DNA of 64,000 bases from Mycolicibacter heraklionensis (GCF_001021505.1 NZ_LDPO01000005.1:185611-249610), one strand, 5' to 3'; positions 51,615 to 60,879 are shown, counted from the stretch's first letter. Numbers and translations are program-made. The notes: generated by a model not told the origin, from the letters alone.

Positions 51615-52910
51615 CTACCGGCCGAGGAGGCGCTGCTTTTCCTGGGTGAACTCTTCTTCGGTGAGGATTCCGGCATCGCGCAGGTCGGCCAGCTCTCGCA
51701 GCTCGCCGGAGATCCGGGTGATCGGGCCGCCCAACGGCCGAACCGGGGGTTTCTCCGGCTGCTCGGGTTGGTCACGCTGTTTGACGATGCCGCGCGGCGC
51801 CCGTTTGGGGGCTGGTTTCGGACTGGTGTTGCCGCGGCGGCCCCGGCCGACACCGGCGGTGGCCCTGCCGGCCAGTCCGGCGGCGCCGATGGCGGCCAGT
51901 GGCAGAGCGGTGGCGCCGGCTGCGGCGGTGGGGACCGCGCCTGGCGCGGCGGTCGGCAACGCGCCGCCGACCTGCTGGATCACGGTCGTCGTCGGCGCCG
52001 CGGTGGCCCAGGACTGCGGGACCGACAGTCCGCTGAGCGTGGCGGCTTCGCCCAGTTCGGCGCTCACCGGTTCCAGCGCTTCGAACATCTCCATCTCCGG
52101 CAGCAGTTCGCTCTCGATCTCGCCGACGCCGATCAGGTCGATCCCGAAGGTGCCGGCCGCGTCCACGCCGAAGGTTCCGGCCGAGTCGATGACGAAGGTG
52201 CCGAACAAGCTGGAGGCCAACGCCAGGTAGGACGCCGCCAGCCCGGGCTCCATCGCCGCCGCCGATCCCGGCGCGCTGAGGCCCTGCAGGGCCTGGGTGA
52301 TCGCGGAGACGGCGGTATCGGCGTGGCTGCCGGTTGCGGTGGCGGCGGCCTGGCCGACCGCACCGGCCTGATTTGCCGCCCCGGCGGGATTGGTGGTGCG
52401 CGGCGGCTGGGTGAACGGGGCCAGTCTGGTGGCAGCGGCGGAGTTGGTGGCGTAGCCGTACATGGCGGTGGCGTCCTGGGCCCACATTTCGTAGTACTGG
52501 GCGTCGGTGGCGGCGATGGCAGCGGTGTTTTGACCCAAGTAGTTGGTGGTCAGCAGGGACACCATCTGGGTGCGGTTGGCGGTGACCGCCGGGGGAGGCA
52601 CGGTCATCGCGAACGCCGCGTCGTAGGCGGCGGCAGCCGTCCTGGCCGCCGAAGCGGTGTGTTCGGCCTGGGCCGCGGTGGCATGCATCCACTGGGCGTA
52701 CGGTGCCGCCGCGGCGGCCATCGCGGCGGCGCTGGGCCCGGCCCAGCCGGCGGACAGCTCGTCGATCATCGAGTCGTACGCCAGACCCATGCCGTTCAGT
52801 TCGGCGGCCAGGGCGCTCCAGGCGGTGGCTGCGGCCAGCAACGGCTGCGCTCCCGCCCCCGAATACATCCGGCTCGAGTTGACCTCTGGCGGCAGCATTG
52901 CGAAATCCAT
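51615..52910 (-). CDS. PPE-SVP protein with C-terminal SHOCT-like motif (copy 2)
   Basis: 431 residues, paralogue of the neighbour five bases away. [19 protein letters not shown] start, [20 protein letters not shown], a basic Pro-rich linker ([10 protein letters not shown]), then [20 protein letters not shown] at the C terminus, a near-canonical SHOCT. ATG at 52910. The two overlap in function by duplication; the linker length and sequence differ, the SHOCT ends are conserved. Confidence 0.9.
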   Translation of the reverse strand: MDFAMLPPEVNSSRMYSGAGAQPLLAAATAWSALAAELNGMGLAYDSMIDELSAGWAGPSAAAMAAAAAPYAQWMHATAAQAEHTASAARTAAAAYDAAFAMTVPPPAVTANRTQMVSLLTTNYLGQNTAAIAATDAQYYEMWAQDATAMYGYATNSAAATRLAPFTQPPRTTNPAGAANQAGAVGQAAATATGSHADTAVSAITQALQGLSAPGSAAAMEPGLAASYLALASSLFGTFVIDSAGTFGVDAAGTFGIDLIGVGEIESELLPEMEMFEALEPVSAELGEAATLSGLSVPQSWATAAPTTTVIQQVGGALPTAAPGAVPTAAAGATALPLAAIGAAGLAGRATAGVGRGRRGNTSPKPAPKRAPRGIVKQRDQPEQPEKPPVRPLGGPITRISGELRELADLRDAGILTEEEFTQEKQRLLGR

Positions 52911-53112
52911 TGTCAGACAGTCCTGTTGGTAGTAGCCGTCATCGTGTCTCCTGAATTTCCCCGGTGTTCGCGCCGGTGCGACGGGTCGCCGGGCGTACTC
53001 GGTCACCGTGACCGTAGACAGCCAACTTGAAGTGAACCTGAAGACCGCGATGGTGGGCGAAAGCTGCACCAGTTGGATGCCCAACGGGGCGTCACGGTGT
53101 TATCAATGGACC

Positions 53113-53835
53113 ATGGCCGATTCCCGGTCCGCCGACCGTCGCGGCGGTACGCCCTTCAGCGTGGGGACGCCGCGGGTGCTGGTTGTAGAGGACTCCGAGA
53201 CCATCCGTGAGATGGTCAGCGAGGCGCTGGCCGATGCCGGCTACCTCACCGACACCCAGCCCGACGGGCACGGGCTGGAGGAGGTGCTGGACGGCTTCCG
53301 GCCGGATCTGGTGGTACTCGACGTCATGCTGCCGGGGCGCGACGGCTTCGCGCTGATGGACGTGATCCTGCGTTGGGGCGAGGTGGGGGTGGTGCTGCTC
53401 ACCGCGCGCGACGGCTTACCCGACCGGCTGCGCGGTCTTGACGGCGGCGCCGACGATTACGTGGTCAAGCCGTTCGAGCTGGCCGAACTGGTGTCGCGGG
53501 TCGGTGCGGTGCTACGCCGACGGGGCCGGTTGCCGGCTGCCGTGCAGTTCGGCGATCTGATGGTCGACGTCGACGCCGGAGTGGCCTCCCGGTCGGGCAC
53601 CCCGCTGGGCTTGACCGCCACTGAGCTGCGAGTCCTGATCTACCTTGTCGAACAGCGAGGCCGCATCGTCAGCAGCGCACAGATCCTCAACGCGGTATGG
53701 GGTTATGAGGCCTACGACCCCAACCTGGTGCAGGTCCACATCAGCGGGCTGCGGCAAAAGCTCGAGGCGCACGGACCGCGGATCCTGCATACGGTGCGCG
53801 GGATCGGTTACCGGCTGGAACTTTCGGGTTCATGA
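53113..53835 (+). CDS. OmpR-family response regulator
   Basis: 240 residues. Receiver with VVEDSET acidic pair, phospho-Asp in LVVLDVMLPGRDG, and Lys in YVVKPFELAEL; winged-helix output from about 145 (LTATELRVLIYLVEQRG, ending HTVRGIGYRLELSGS). ATG at 53113; longer in-frame starts lie in the PPE promoter region. Overlaps its kinase (ATGA). Target genes unknown; the divergent PPE-SHOCT pair is the nearest candidate. Confidence 0.93.
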   Translation: MADSRSADRRGGTPFSVGTPRVLVVEDSETIREMVSEALADAGYLTDTQPDGHGLEEVLDGFRPDLVVLDVMLPGRDGFALMDVILRWGEVGVVLLTARDGLPDRLRGLDGGADDYVVKPFELAELVSRVGAVLRRRGRLPAAVQFGDLMVDVDAGVASRSGTPLGLTATELRVLIYLVEQRGRIVSSAQILNAVWGYEAYDPNLVQVHISGLRQKLEAHGPRILHTVRGIGYRLELSGS

Positions 53836-55274
53836 CCGCCACCCCCTCGCTACGGCGCCGGCTGACGGTGATGGTGCTGGCGCTGCTCGCAGTGCTGATG
53901 CTGGCGATGGGGCTGGTGATCAACGCCACCTTGACCGCGCTGGCAACGCGCAGCGTGCACGAACGGCTGGCAGCGGCCACGGCGCGAGCGGATTCCTTGG
54001 TGGCACTGGGAATCTCGGCTGAACAGATGTCGGAACAACTCAACGGCGGCATCATCGCCGCTCTGGTCGTCACCGCCGACGGCAGCAGCTACGGCGACCC
54101 CGCGATCGAGCCCGACGCCACCACCGGATCGAAGATTCCGGCTCCGCCACTGGAGCCCGACGACACCGCGACGGTCCTGGTACATCCGTTGGCCAACGGC
54201 GACCGGGTGATCCTGGTCGCCGACACCACCGAGTCCGATGAGACGCTGCGCAGATTGCGGCGCCTGATGATCGAGGCCGGCGTGGGGACCCTGCTGCTCG
54301 CATCGACGCTGCTGGCCGCCGCGAGCCGAGCGCTGCTCGCGCCGCTGGACCGTCTCACCGATCTCGCCCGCGACATCACCACCGGAGACCGGGGCCGTCG
54401 ACTGCGCCCCGACCGCCCCAAGACCGAACTGGGCAGGGCTGCAGAAGCTTTCGATGACATGCTCGACGAGCTGGAGGACTCCGAGAAGCGGGCGCAGCGC
54501 GCCGCGCAGGGGGCGCAGCGAGCGGAAGCGGCGGTACGGCGTTTTCTCGCCGATGCTGCCCACGAGCTGCGCACTCCGATAGCGGGAATGCAGGCCGCCG
54601 CGGAGCAGATTGCCGGCAACGTCAGCGTGCATGTCGGCCCGTCCATCAGCGACGACGCAATCGAACCCGAAGTGCTTCGCCAGCATCGTCGCGCCAGCCT
54701 GCTGTTGACCGAGGCACGGCGGGCAACCCGGCTGGTCACCGACATGCTGGACCTGAGCTACATCGACGCGGGGCTGCCGCTGGAGCTCAAAGACACCGAT
54801 CTGGTCGGCATCGTCGACACCCAACTGGATCGAGCCGCGCTGCTTGCCCCGCAACTGCGAATCGGGCGCACCGGCGTGGACTCCGTCACCGTCCGGGTCG
54901 ATCCCACGCGGGTGGCGCAGATTCTGTCCAACCTGCTCGACAACGCGCGCCGCTACACCGCACCCGGCGGGCGGATCAATGTCGATGTCGGTCGAGACGG
55001 CGGTGGTGTCGCGGTGGTGGTCACCGACACCGGCATCGGTGTTCGCACCGAGGACGCCGAGCGGATCTTCGATCGGCTGGTGCGCCTGGACAGCGCCCGC
55101 GGCCGTGACCACGGCGGTGCGGGACTGGGGCTGCCGATCGCGCGGGCGCTGGCTGTCGCACACGGCGGGACGCTGACCTGTGTTCCGCACGACGGGGGCG
55201 CCTGCTTCAGGCTGGTCATCCCGACCGGTGGCGGCGGGGCCGGGGTCAGCTCTGCACGTACCCCGGCGGGTTGA
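53832..55274 (+). CDS. Sensor histidine kinase
   Basis: 480 residues: TM1 about 13-37, periplasmic loop, TM2 about 147-170, HAMP, HisKA with FLADAAHELRTPIAGM, and HATPase with LSNLLDNARRYT, VTDTGIGV and GGAGLGLPIAR. Partner of the preceding regulator. Its 3' end overlaps the convergent SDR gene by 29 bp. Stimulus unknown; the extracytoplasmic loop is short and acidic (about 100 residues). Confidence 0.93.
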   Translation: MTATPSLRRRLTVMVLALLAVLMLAMGLVINATLTALATRSVHERLAAATARADSLVALGISAEQMSEQLNGGIIAALVVTADGSSYGDPAIEPDATTGSKIPAPPLEPDDTATVLVHPLANGDRVILVADTTESDETLRRLRRLMIEAGVGTLLLASTLLAAASRALLAPLDRLTDLARDITTGDRGRRLRPDRPKTELGRAAEAFDDMLDELEDSEKRAQRAAQGAQRAEAAVRRFLADAAHELRTPIAGMQAAAEQIAGNVSVHVGPSISDDAIEPEVLRQHRRASLLLTEARRATRLVTDMLDLSYIDAGLPLELKDTDLVGIVDTQLDRAALLAPQLRIGRTGVDSVTVRVDPTRVAQILSNLLDNARRYTAPGGRINVDVGRDGGGVAVVVTDTGIGVRTEDAERIFDRLVRLDSARGRDHGGAGLGLPIARALAVAHGGTLTCVPHDGGACFRLVIPTGGGGAGVSSARTPAG

Positions 55275-56106
55275 CGGTGTCGACCCACAGGTCCACGCCC
55301 AAGTCGCTGCCGGGCACGCAGTCATAGACCGACAGATCGGTGACACCGGAGTCCACGAGCACGTCCTCGCACAGCAGGGAGTTGCCGGTGTAGTCGCGGG
55401 CCGGCTTGGTCACGATGGCGTATGCGGCGTCGGCGTAGATCTCGGGGGTGCGGGACCGGGCCATCGCCTCGTCGCCGCCGAGCAGGTTCTGCACCGCGGC
55501 GGTCGCGATCATGGTGCGCGGCCACAGCGTGTTGGAGGCGATCCCGTGCCCGCGCAGTTCCTCGGCCATGCCCAGGGCGCACAGCGTCATCCCGAATTTG
55601 GCCATCATGTACGCGGTGGGCTTGAGCCATTGGGGCTCCAGCCGGATCGGCGGGGACAGGGTCAGGATGTGCGGATTCTCGCGGCCGATCATGTGCGGAA
55701 TGCAGGCCTGCGACACCGCGTAGGTGCCGCGCACCTCGATGCCGTTCATCAGGTCGAAGCGCTTCAGCGGTACCTCGAGGATCGAACCCAGGTTGATCGC
55801 CGAGGCGTTGTTCACACAGATGTCGATGGCGCCGAACCGCTCGACGGCGGTGGCCACGGCACCGGCCACGGAGTCTCCGTCACGGATGTCGCCGACGATC
55901 GGCAGCGCCTGCCCGCCGGCCTCTTCGATCTCGGCGGCCGCGGTGTAGATCGTGCCGTCGAGCTTGGGGTGGGGCTCGGCGGTCTTGGCGATCAGCGCGA
56001 TGTTGGCGCCGTCACGGGCGGCCCGCTTGGCGATCGCCAGTCCGATGCCACGGCTGGCGCCCGAAATGAACATGGTTTTACCGGAGAGAGGGCCTGAGTT
56101 GGGCAT
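55246..56106 (-). CDS. SDR-family oxidoreductase (Rv3224/HSDL2-like)
   Basis: 286 residues. Cofactor loop SGASRGIG, NNAS, catalytic Tyr-Lys in AYMMAK, and the extended C terminus of the HSDL2-like clade. Equivalent to Rv3224 in position. Overlaps the kinase 3' end on the opposite strand. Confidence 0.9.
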   Translation of the reverse strand: MPNSGPLSGKTMFISGASRGIGLAIAKRAARDGANIALIAKTAEPHPKLDGTIYTAAAEIEEAGGQALPIVGDIRDGDSVAGAVATAVERFGAIDICVNNASAINLGSILEVPLKRFDLMNGIEVRGTYAVSQACIPHMIGRENPHILTLSPPIRLEPQWLKPTAYMMAKFGMTLCALGMAEELRGHGIASNTLWPRTMIATAAVQNLLGGDEAMARSRTPEIYADAAYAIVTKPARDYTGNSLLCEDVLVDSGVTDLSVYDCVPGSDLGVDLWVDTVNPPGYVQS

Positions 56107-56180
56107 GCCTGTCAGCCTATGCCGCGGCGGCCACGGTGGTGGTGCTCCGGGGATGTTTTCGTCCCCGTATGGAGCCCGGG

Positions 56181-56825
56181 CTACCGGCCGGTGCCGCCGT
56201 CGCGGAGCAGCGAGTCGAGCGTGAAGCGCGTCTGCAGCCCGATGTACTCATCGAGGGTGTACAGCTCGCCGAAGTGCCAGCGTTTGAGGGCCCAGCCGTG
56301 TGCGAGCAGCATGATGTCGAAAACGATGAGGTCGACGTCGACGTCGTGGAACGCCCCGGCGGCGATCCCAGCCTCGATGACGGCGCGAAGCGGTGCGGCG
56401 CTCGCGATCTCGAGTTCCTTGATCTTGGTCCGCCCCGCCGAGTCCAGGGTGCGGCTCTCCCGGTAGGTCAGCACCACCGCGTCCAGGTTCTCATCGACGA
56501 TCTCGATGTAGCGCCGGATACCGGCTGTCAACTGCTGGACGGGATCGTCGCCCGCGTCGGCGATGACGGGGGAGAGTTGATCGCTGAACGCGTCCTGGAT
56601 CCGCACGATGGTCGCCAGCAGCAGATCTTCCTTGCCGGAAAAGTACTTGTAGATCAGGCCCACGCTCACGTCGGCCTCGGTGGCCAGGTCTTGCATCGAC
56701 ATCTGGTGGAAGCCGGTCTTCTGCATGACTTTGACTGCCGCATCAAGGATCTGGCGACGCCGCGAATCGGTCCGGGCCGCGCGTACCGCCTCTTCGACGG
56801 GCAGTTGGCCGTAGTCGATGGTCAA
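56181..56825 (-). CDS. TetR-family regulator of the alicyclic-acid operon
   Basis: 214 residues. HTH MSMQDLATEADVSVGLIYKYF (about 42-62), then a ligand domain. Last gene of a four-gene minus-strand run with acyl-CoA dehydrogenase and Bad-like enzymes, so probably the local acyl-CoA-responsive repressor, similar in role to FadR/KstR-type TetR proteins. Target inferred from position. Confidence 0.87.
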   Translation of the reverse strand: MTIDYGQLPVEEAVRAARTDSRRRQILDAAVKVMQKTGFHQMSMQDLATEADVSVGLIYKYFSGKEDLLLATIVRIQDAFSDQLSPVIADAGDDPVQQLTAGIRRYIEIVDENLDAVVLTYRESRTLDSAGRTKIKELEIASAAPLRAVIEAGIAAGAFHDVDVDLIVFDIMLLAHGWALKRWHFGELYTLDEYIGLQTRFTLDSLLRDGGTGR

Positions 56826-56846
56826 GGCGTGCTCCTATCGGCCAAA

Positions 56847-57992
56847 TCAGATCCCCAGGTCCTTGGCGATGATCGTCTTCATGATCTCGTTGGTGCCGCC
56901 GTAGATGGTCTGGATGCGGGCGTCGACGAAGGCCCGCGATACCGGGTATTCGCGCATGTAACCGTAACCGCCGAACAGCTGCAGGCAACGATCCGCGGTG
57001 CGCACCTGCAGGTCGGTGGTCCACCACTTCAGCTTGGCGGCGCGGGCCGCGGTCAGGTCGCCCCGCAGGTGTTCGGCGATGCAGTCGTCGAGGAAGGTCC
57101 GCGCGACGTCGAGTTCGGTGGCGACCTCGGCGAGCACGAACTGAGTGTTCTGGAACCCCGCGATGGGCGAGCCGAACGCCTGGCGTTGCTTCACGTAGTC
57201 CAGCGTGTCGCGCAGCACGCCCTCGGCGGCCGCGACCGCGCCGACTCCCAACGACAGCCGCTCCTGCGGCAGGTTGCGGACCAGCTGATAGAAGCCCTGT
57301 CCTTCCTCGCCGAGCAGGTTTGCCGCTGGCACCCGCATGTCGGTGAAGGTCAGTTCGCTGGTGTCCTGGGCGTGCAGTCCGATCTTCTCCAGGTTGCGCC
57401 CGCGGTCGAAGCCCGGTGTGTCGGCCTCGACCACCAGCAGCGACAGTCCGCGGTGCCGGTCTTCCCCGGTGCGCACCGCGACGACGAACAGATCACCGGT
57501 TTGGCCGTTGGAGATGAAGGTCTTCGCGCCGTTGACGACGTAGGACTCGCCGTCGCGGCGGGCCGTGGTGCGGATGCCCGCGAGGTCGCTGCCGGCGCCG
57601 GGCTCGGTCATCGCGATGCCGAGCACCGTCTCGCCGGTCACCACCCCAGGTAGCCAGCGCTTTTGCTGCTCGGGGGTGGTGAGGTCGGTCAGGTACGGCA
57701 GCACCACGTCGTTCTGCAGGGAGAACGCGATGGCTTCGGCGGCCGCTCCGGCTCGCTGCAGTTCTTCGATCACGATGGCGTGGTAGCGGAAGTCGTGGAC
57801 GCCCGGGCCGCCGAATTCCTCGGCCACCGGGAAGCCCAGCAGGCCCAGGCGGCCGGCCTCGGTGAACAGGGCGCGGTCCCAGCAGCCGGATCGCTCCCGG
57901 TCCTCGTGGGCGCCGACGACGCTTCGCCGCACGAATTCAGCGACCATCTCCCGGAACTGCCGGTGCTCGGCGTTGTACTCCAACGTGGTCAT
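56847..57992 (-). CDS. Acyl-CoA dehydrogenase
   Basis: 381 residues, FAD flavoprotein. Signatures GIAMTEPGAGSDLAGI and FGGYGYMREYPVSR, and the C-terminal IYGGTNEIMKTIIAKDLG. In the operon context (BadH- and BadI-like enzymes upstream) it may oxidise cyclohexanecarboxyl-CoA, the AliB step, but the family alone does not prove that. Four bases from the SDR stop. Confidence 0.92.
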   Translation of the reverse strand: MTTLEYNAEHRQFREMVAEFVRRSVVGAHEDRERSGCWDRALFTEAGRLGLLGFPVAEEFGGPGVHDFRYHAIVIEELQRAGAAAEAIAFSLQNDVVLPYLTDLTTPEQQKRWLPGVVTGETVLGIAMTEPGAGSDLAGIRTTARRDGESYVVNGAKTFISNGQTGDLFVVAVRTGEDRHRGLSLLVVEADTPGFDRGRNLEKIGLHAQDTSELTFTDMRVPAANLLGEEGQGFYQLVRNLPQERLSLGVGAVAAAEGVLRDTLDYVKQRQAFGSPIAGFQNTQFVLAEVATELDVARTFLDDCIAEHLRGDLTAARAAKLKWWTTDLQVRTADRCLQLFGGYGYMREYPVSRAFVDARIQTIYGGTNEIMKTIIAKDLGI

Positions 57993-57995
57993 CGT

Positions 57996-58730
57996 TCAGC
58001 CCGCCATGGTCAGACCACCGCTGACGCTGATCACCTGACCGGTGATGAACGATGCGGCAGCGGAGGCGAAGAACAGCACCGGGGCGGCGACCTCTTCGGG
58101 CCGCGCCAGTCGTCGGAACGGAATTGCCTTGATCAAAGCCTCTTTCAGCTTCTCCGGCTGGGCCGCGAACAGCGGGGTGTCGGTCGGCCCCGGACACACG
58201 CAGTTGACGGTGATCGCGTGGCGGGCCATCTCCCGGGCCAGTGATTTGGTCAGTGCGATCACTCCGCCCTTGGCGCCGGCGTAGATGCTTTCGCCCGCGC
58301 TGCCGACCCGTCCGGCGTCGCTGGCCAGATTGACGACGCGTCCGCCCCCGCCTGCCGCGATCATCCCCGGCAGGAAGGCGCTGCAGACGTGAACTGGCCC
58401 GAGGTAGTTGATTGCCACCACCTTCTCGGCAAATTCCGTTGTGGCGTTGAGAAATTGGTCGGTCCGATCCCACCCGGCGGCGTTGACCACCACCGTTGGC
58501 ACACCGATCTCGGCGTGCGCCCGGTCGCGTAACGCGTCGACCTGCGCGCGATCGGCGACGTCGACCGGCAACGCGGTGATGAGCTCGGGCTGCTCGGCGG
58601 CGGTGGCCTCGGCCGCAGCGAGGTCGAGATCGGCGGCGATCACCCGGTCACCTTGTGCGGCGAACGCCAGGGTGATCGCCTTGCCGATACCCGATCCGGC
58701 TCCGGTGACCAGCGCGAGAGAATTGCTCAT
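57996..58730 (-). CDS. SDR, probable 2-hydroxycyclohexanecarboxyl-CoA dehydrogenase (BadH-like)
   Basis: 244 residues. TGAGSGIG cofactor loop, NAAGWD after strand 4, Ser in NLASDAGRVG, Tyr-Lys in YAGAKGG. The DAGRVGSAGE-x-YAGAKGG region and the neighbouring BadI-like gene point to BadH, which oxidises the 2-hydroxy acyl-CoA to the 2-keto form before ring opening. Assignment is part similarity, part context. Confidence 0.82.
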   Translation of the reverse strand: MSNSLALVTGAGSGIGKAITLAFAAQGDRVIAADLDLAAAEATAAEQPELITALPVDVADRAQVDALRDRAHAEIGVPTVVVNAAGWDRTDQFLNATTEFAEKVVAINYLGPVHVCSAFLPGMIAAGGGGRVVNLASDAGRVGSAGESIYAGAKGGVIALTKSLAREMARHAITVNCVCPGPTDTPLFAAQPEKLKEALIKAIPFRRLARPEEVAAPVLFFASAAASFITGQVISVSGGLTMAG

Positions 58731-58754
58731 GGATCAGTCCTGTCCTGGTCGGCG

Positions 58755-59549
58755 TCAGGCCGTGATGAACTGGCCGAAGTCGGCGGGACGCTTCTCGGCG
58801 AACGCCGCGGCGCCCTCCCTGCCCTCGTCGGTGTGCACGAAGATCTCCAGCGCCGACATCGCCATGTTGCTCAGGCCGGCCTGGTGGTCGGTGTCGGCGT
58901 TGAAGGACTGTTTGAGGAAACGCAGTGCGGTCGGGCTCTTTTCGGCGATCTCGGCGGCGACGGCCTTGGCCTCGTCGAGCAGTCGCTCGGCCGGAACCAC
59001 CCAGTTCACCAGTCCCCAGCGTTCGGCGGTGGCGGCGTCGTACTGCCGGCACAGGTACCAGATTTCCCGCGCGCGCTTCTCGCCGACGACGCGAGCCAGG
59101 TACGCCGAGCCGAATCCGGCGTCGAAGGATCCGACCCGGGGGCCGGCCTGACCGAACTTGGCGGTCTCCGAAGCTATCGAGAGGTCGCAGAGCACGTGCA
59201 GCACATGACCGCCGCCGATGGCGACGCCGTTGACCGCGGCGATCACCGGCTTGGGCACATCGCGAATCAGCTTGTGCAGGTAGCCGATCTCGAACATGCC
59301 GCTCTCGGTGGGTCCGTAATCCCCGGTTTCGGCGCGCTGTTTGACGTCGCCTCCGGTGCAGAAGGCCTTCTCGCCGGCCCCAGTCAGGATGATGACCGCG
59401 ACCCGGGTGTCAGCCCAGGCTGCCCGGAACGCCTTGACCATTTCCTCCACGGTTTGGCCGCGGAAAGCGTTATAGCGGTGCGGGCGGTTGATCGTGATGA
59501 CGGCGGCGGGGCCGTCGACCTCATAGGTGATGTCTTCGTAGTCGGTCAC
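58755..59549 (-). CDS. Crotonase-family 2-ketocyclohexanecarboxyl-CoA hydrolase (BadI-like)
   Basis: 264 residues. Strong resemblance to BadI as I recall it: TYEVDGPAAVITINRPHRYN, NAFRGQTVEEMVKAF, ILTGAGEKAFCTGGD, GPRVGSFDAGFGSAYLARVV and GEKRAREIWYLCRQY. BadI hydrolytically opens the ring to pimelyl-CoA. First gene of the operon. No ligase (AliA) or hydratase (BadK) is adjacent, so the pathway would need enzymes from elsewhere. Confidence 0.84.
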   Translation of the reverse strand: MTDYEDITYEVDGPAAVITINRPHRYNAFRGQTVEEMVKAFRAAWADTRVAVIILTGAGEKAFCTGGDVKQRAETGDYGPTESGMFEIGYLHKLIRDVPKPVIAAVNGVAIGGGHVLHVLCDLSIASETAKFGQAGPRVGSFDAGFGSAYLARVVGEKRAREIWYLCRQYDAATAERWGLVNWVVPAERLLDEAKAVAAEIAEKSPTALRFLKQSFNADTDHQAGLSNMAMSALEIFVHTDEGREGAAAFAEKRPADFGQFITA

Positions 59550-59583
59550 GGGGCCTCCTGGGTGAGTTTGTATTCAGAAAGAA

Positions 59584-59597
59584 TGAATGACAATTCA
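59584..59597. promoter_or_regulatory. Candidate TetR operator before the badI-like operon
   Basis: TGAAT (59584-59588) and ATTCA (59593-59597) flank GACA, 35-48 bp upstream of the badI-like start, in an AT-rich patch fitting a promoter. Confidence 0.45.
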
Positions 59598-59724
59598 ATT
59601 TCAGCGAATGTAGGTTCAGGTCCGGCGGTGCGTCAAGTGCTCGTCGCCTGGGTATTGAGCGAAGGCAGGGTGCGGTTGCATCGGTCCGATCAGACGAGGG
59701 AGCGTTTTCGGCCGGCGGGGACGG

Positions 59725-59739
59725 GCTTACGACGTAAAC
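59725..59739. promoter_or_regulatory. Palindrome site A (GCTTAC-GAC-GTAAAC)
   Basis: One mismatch from GTTTAC-N3-GTAAAC. 120 bp upstream of the TetR gene start; first of four such sites in 1.3 kb. Confidence 0.6.
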
Positions 59740-59859
59740 TCGCCCTCGGTGTGCGCCGAGGCTTGTGGTCCGCTGCGAGGCGGCAGGAATGACGACCACG
59801 CCTGGGAATTGCTGAGTCGGCTGGTCGTCCCGTCGGTGCGGTGAAAAGGGGTGGTCCAC

Positions 59860-60618
59860 GTGGAAACCGATGATCTCGGTGCTCAGCGTCGGGCGGCCCA
59901 GGCCGAACTGTCCGAGGACACCGGTGGTCTCGACGGCCCGCGATCGTTTGCGCAGTTGAGCCGTGACGGGATCCTGGAAATGGCCATCGACTTCATCGAT
60001 CGCCAGGGTCTGTCGAAATTGACGATGCGTGCCCTGGGCGCGGCGTGCGGGGTTGAGGCGATGGCGCTCTACCGCTACGTGCACGGCCGCGGCGACCTGC
60101 TCACCGGCGTCGTCGACCACATCATCGACCGGCTCTACGCCGATCAACTCGCGGCGCGGCGCCAGGAAGACGGCTGGCAGGACTACCTCATGCGGCTGGC
60201 ACACGGAGTGCGTCAGATCGCACTCGATCACCCCGAGATGTTTCCGCTGGTCGCCACCCAGGCGCCGGAGGCGCCGTGGGTTCGGCCGCCGCTGCGCAGC
60301 CTGCGCTGGATGGAAAGCTTCCTCGATACGCTGATCTCCTACGGATTCGACGACGGCGCCGCGGTGGCGGCCTACCGCTCTTACACCACATTCCTGATCG
60401 GTCACCTGCTGTTGGAGGTGTCCGCGCGCGGCGCCGAACTGCACCCCGACGAGGCACTCCTTGATGACAGCGGCGAGCGGCCCGGGCGCGACCTGACCGA
60501 CTACCCGCAGCTGAGGCGTTTGCAACCGATGTTGTCGCAGGACCGCAGCTCCGCCGAGTTCGAAGAGGCGCTGGAAGCCATGCTCGACCGACTCGAACTG
60601 CTGCTCGCCCGTCGCTGA
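59860..60618 (+). CDS. TetR-family regulator with TetR_C-type ligand domain
   Basis: 252 residues. HTH LTMRALGAACGVEAMALYRYV (about 54-74), C-terminal tetracycline-repressor-like region with HPEMFPLVATQAPEAPWVRP. The GTG at 59860 is preferred over the GTG at 59851 because AAAAGGGG ends ten bases before it. Four GTTTAC-N3-GTAAAC-type palindromes surround this gene and the next two promoters, making it the likely binder. Confidence 0.87.
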   Translation: METDDLGAQRRAAQAELSEDTGGLDGPRSFAQLSRDGILEMAIDFIDRQGLSKLTMRALGAACGVEAMALYRYVHGRGDLLTGVVDHIIDRLYADQLAARRQEDGWQDYLMRLAHGVRQIALDHPEMFPLVATQAPEAPWVRPPLRSLRWMESFLDTLISYGFDDGAAVAAYRSYTTFLIGHLLLEVSARGAELHPDEALLDDSGERPGRDLTDYPQLRRLQPMLSQDRSSAEFEEALEAMLDRLELLLARR

Positions 60619-60640
60619 GGCAATCGGCGCCACCTTCGAC

Positions 60641-60655
60641 GTTTACGTTGTAAAC
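60641..60655. promoter_or_regulatory. Palindrome site B (GTTTAC-GTT-GTAAAC), overlapping a SigF -35
   Basis: Perfect 6-bp arms. Its first four bases are also the GTTT of the SigF-type promoter of csbD, so a bound repressor would block RNA polymerase. Confidence 0.7.
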
Positions 60656-60666
60656 AGCGTGGGTAT
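60641..60666 (+). promoter_or_regulatory. SigF-dependent promoter of the CsbD gene
   Basis: GTTT (60641-60644), 16-bp spacer, GGGTAT (60661-60666): an exact match to the mycobacterial SigF consensus. Expected start near 60673, leaving a 33-nt leader before the ATG. Confidence 0.75.
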
Positions 60667-60705
60667 GTGCCGTGTTGCAACGTCAGATGAGGGAGGAGCT
60701 GCACG

Positions 60706-60879
60706 ATGGGACTGGCAGACAAGGCCAAGAACGCCGCACAGGACGTCGCGGGCAAGGCCAAAGAAGCCGCCGGCAAGGTCACCGGCGACGACGACCTCCG
60801 CAACGAGGGCAAGGCTGACCAGGGGAAATCCAGCCTGAAGAAGGCCGGCGAGAACATCAAGGACGCCTTCAAGGACTAA
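60706..60879 (+). CDS. CsbD-family general-stress protein
   Basis: 57 residues, highly charged: MGLADKAKNAAQDVAGKAKE then AAGKVTGDDDLRNEGKADQG, ending IKDAFKD. CsbD proteins are SigB/SigF-type stress proteins of unknown function. GGGAGGAGC lies six bases upstream of the ATG. Its promoter combines a SigF consensus with the GTTTAC palindrome. A long stretch of Lys/Ala repeats suggests an amphipathic helix. Confidence 0.9.
   Translation: MGLADKAKNAAQDVAGKAKEAAGKVTGDDDLRNEGKADQGKSSLKKAGENIKDAFKD

Larger units (their letters stand above)
59550..59859. other. Divergent regulatory region between the badI-like and TetR genes
   Basis: 310 bp without a convincing gene. Near 59584-59597 is the inverted repeat TGAAT / ATTCA around GACA in a locally AT-rich stretch, a probable operator for the BadI-like operon. 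Farther right is GCTTAC-GAC-GTAAAC (59725-59739). Frames through here have the composition of noncoding DNA. Confidence 0.6.
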
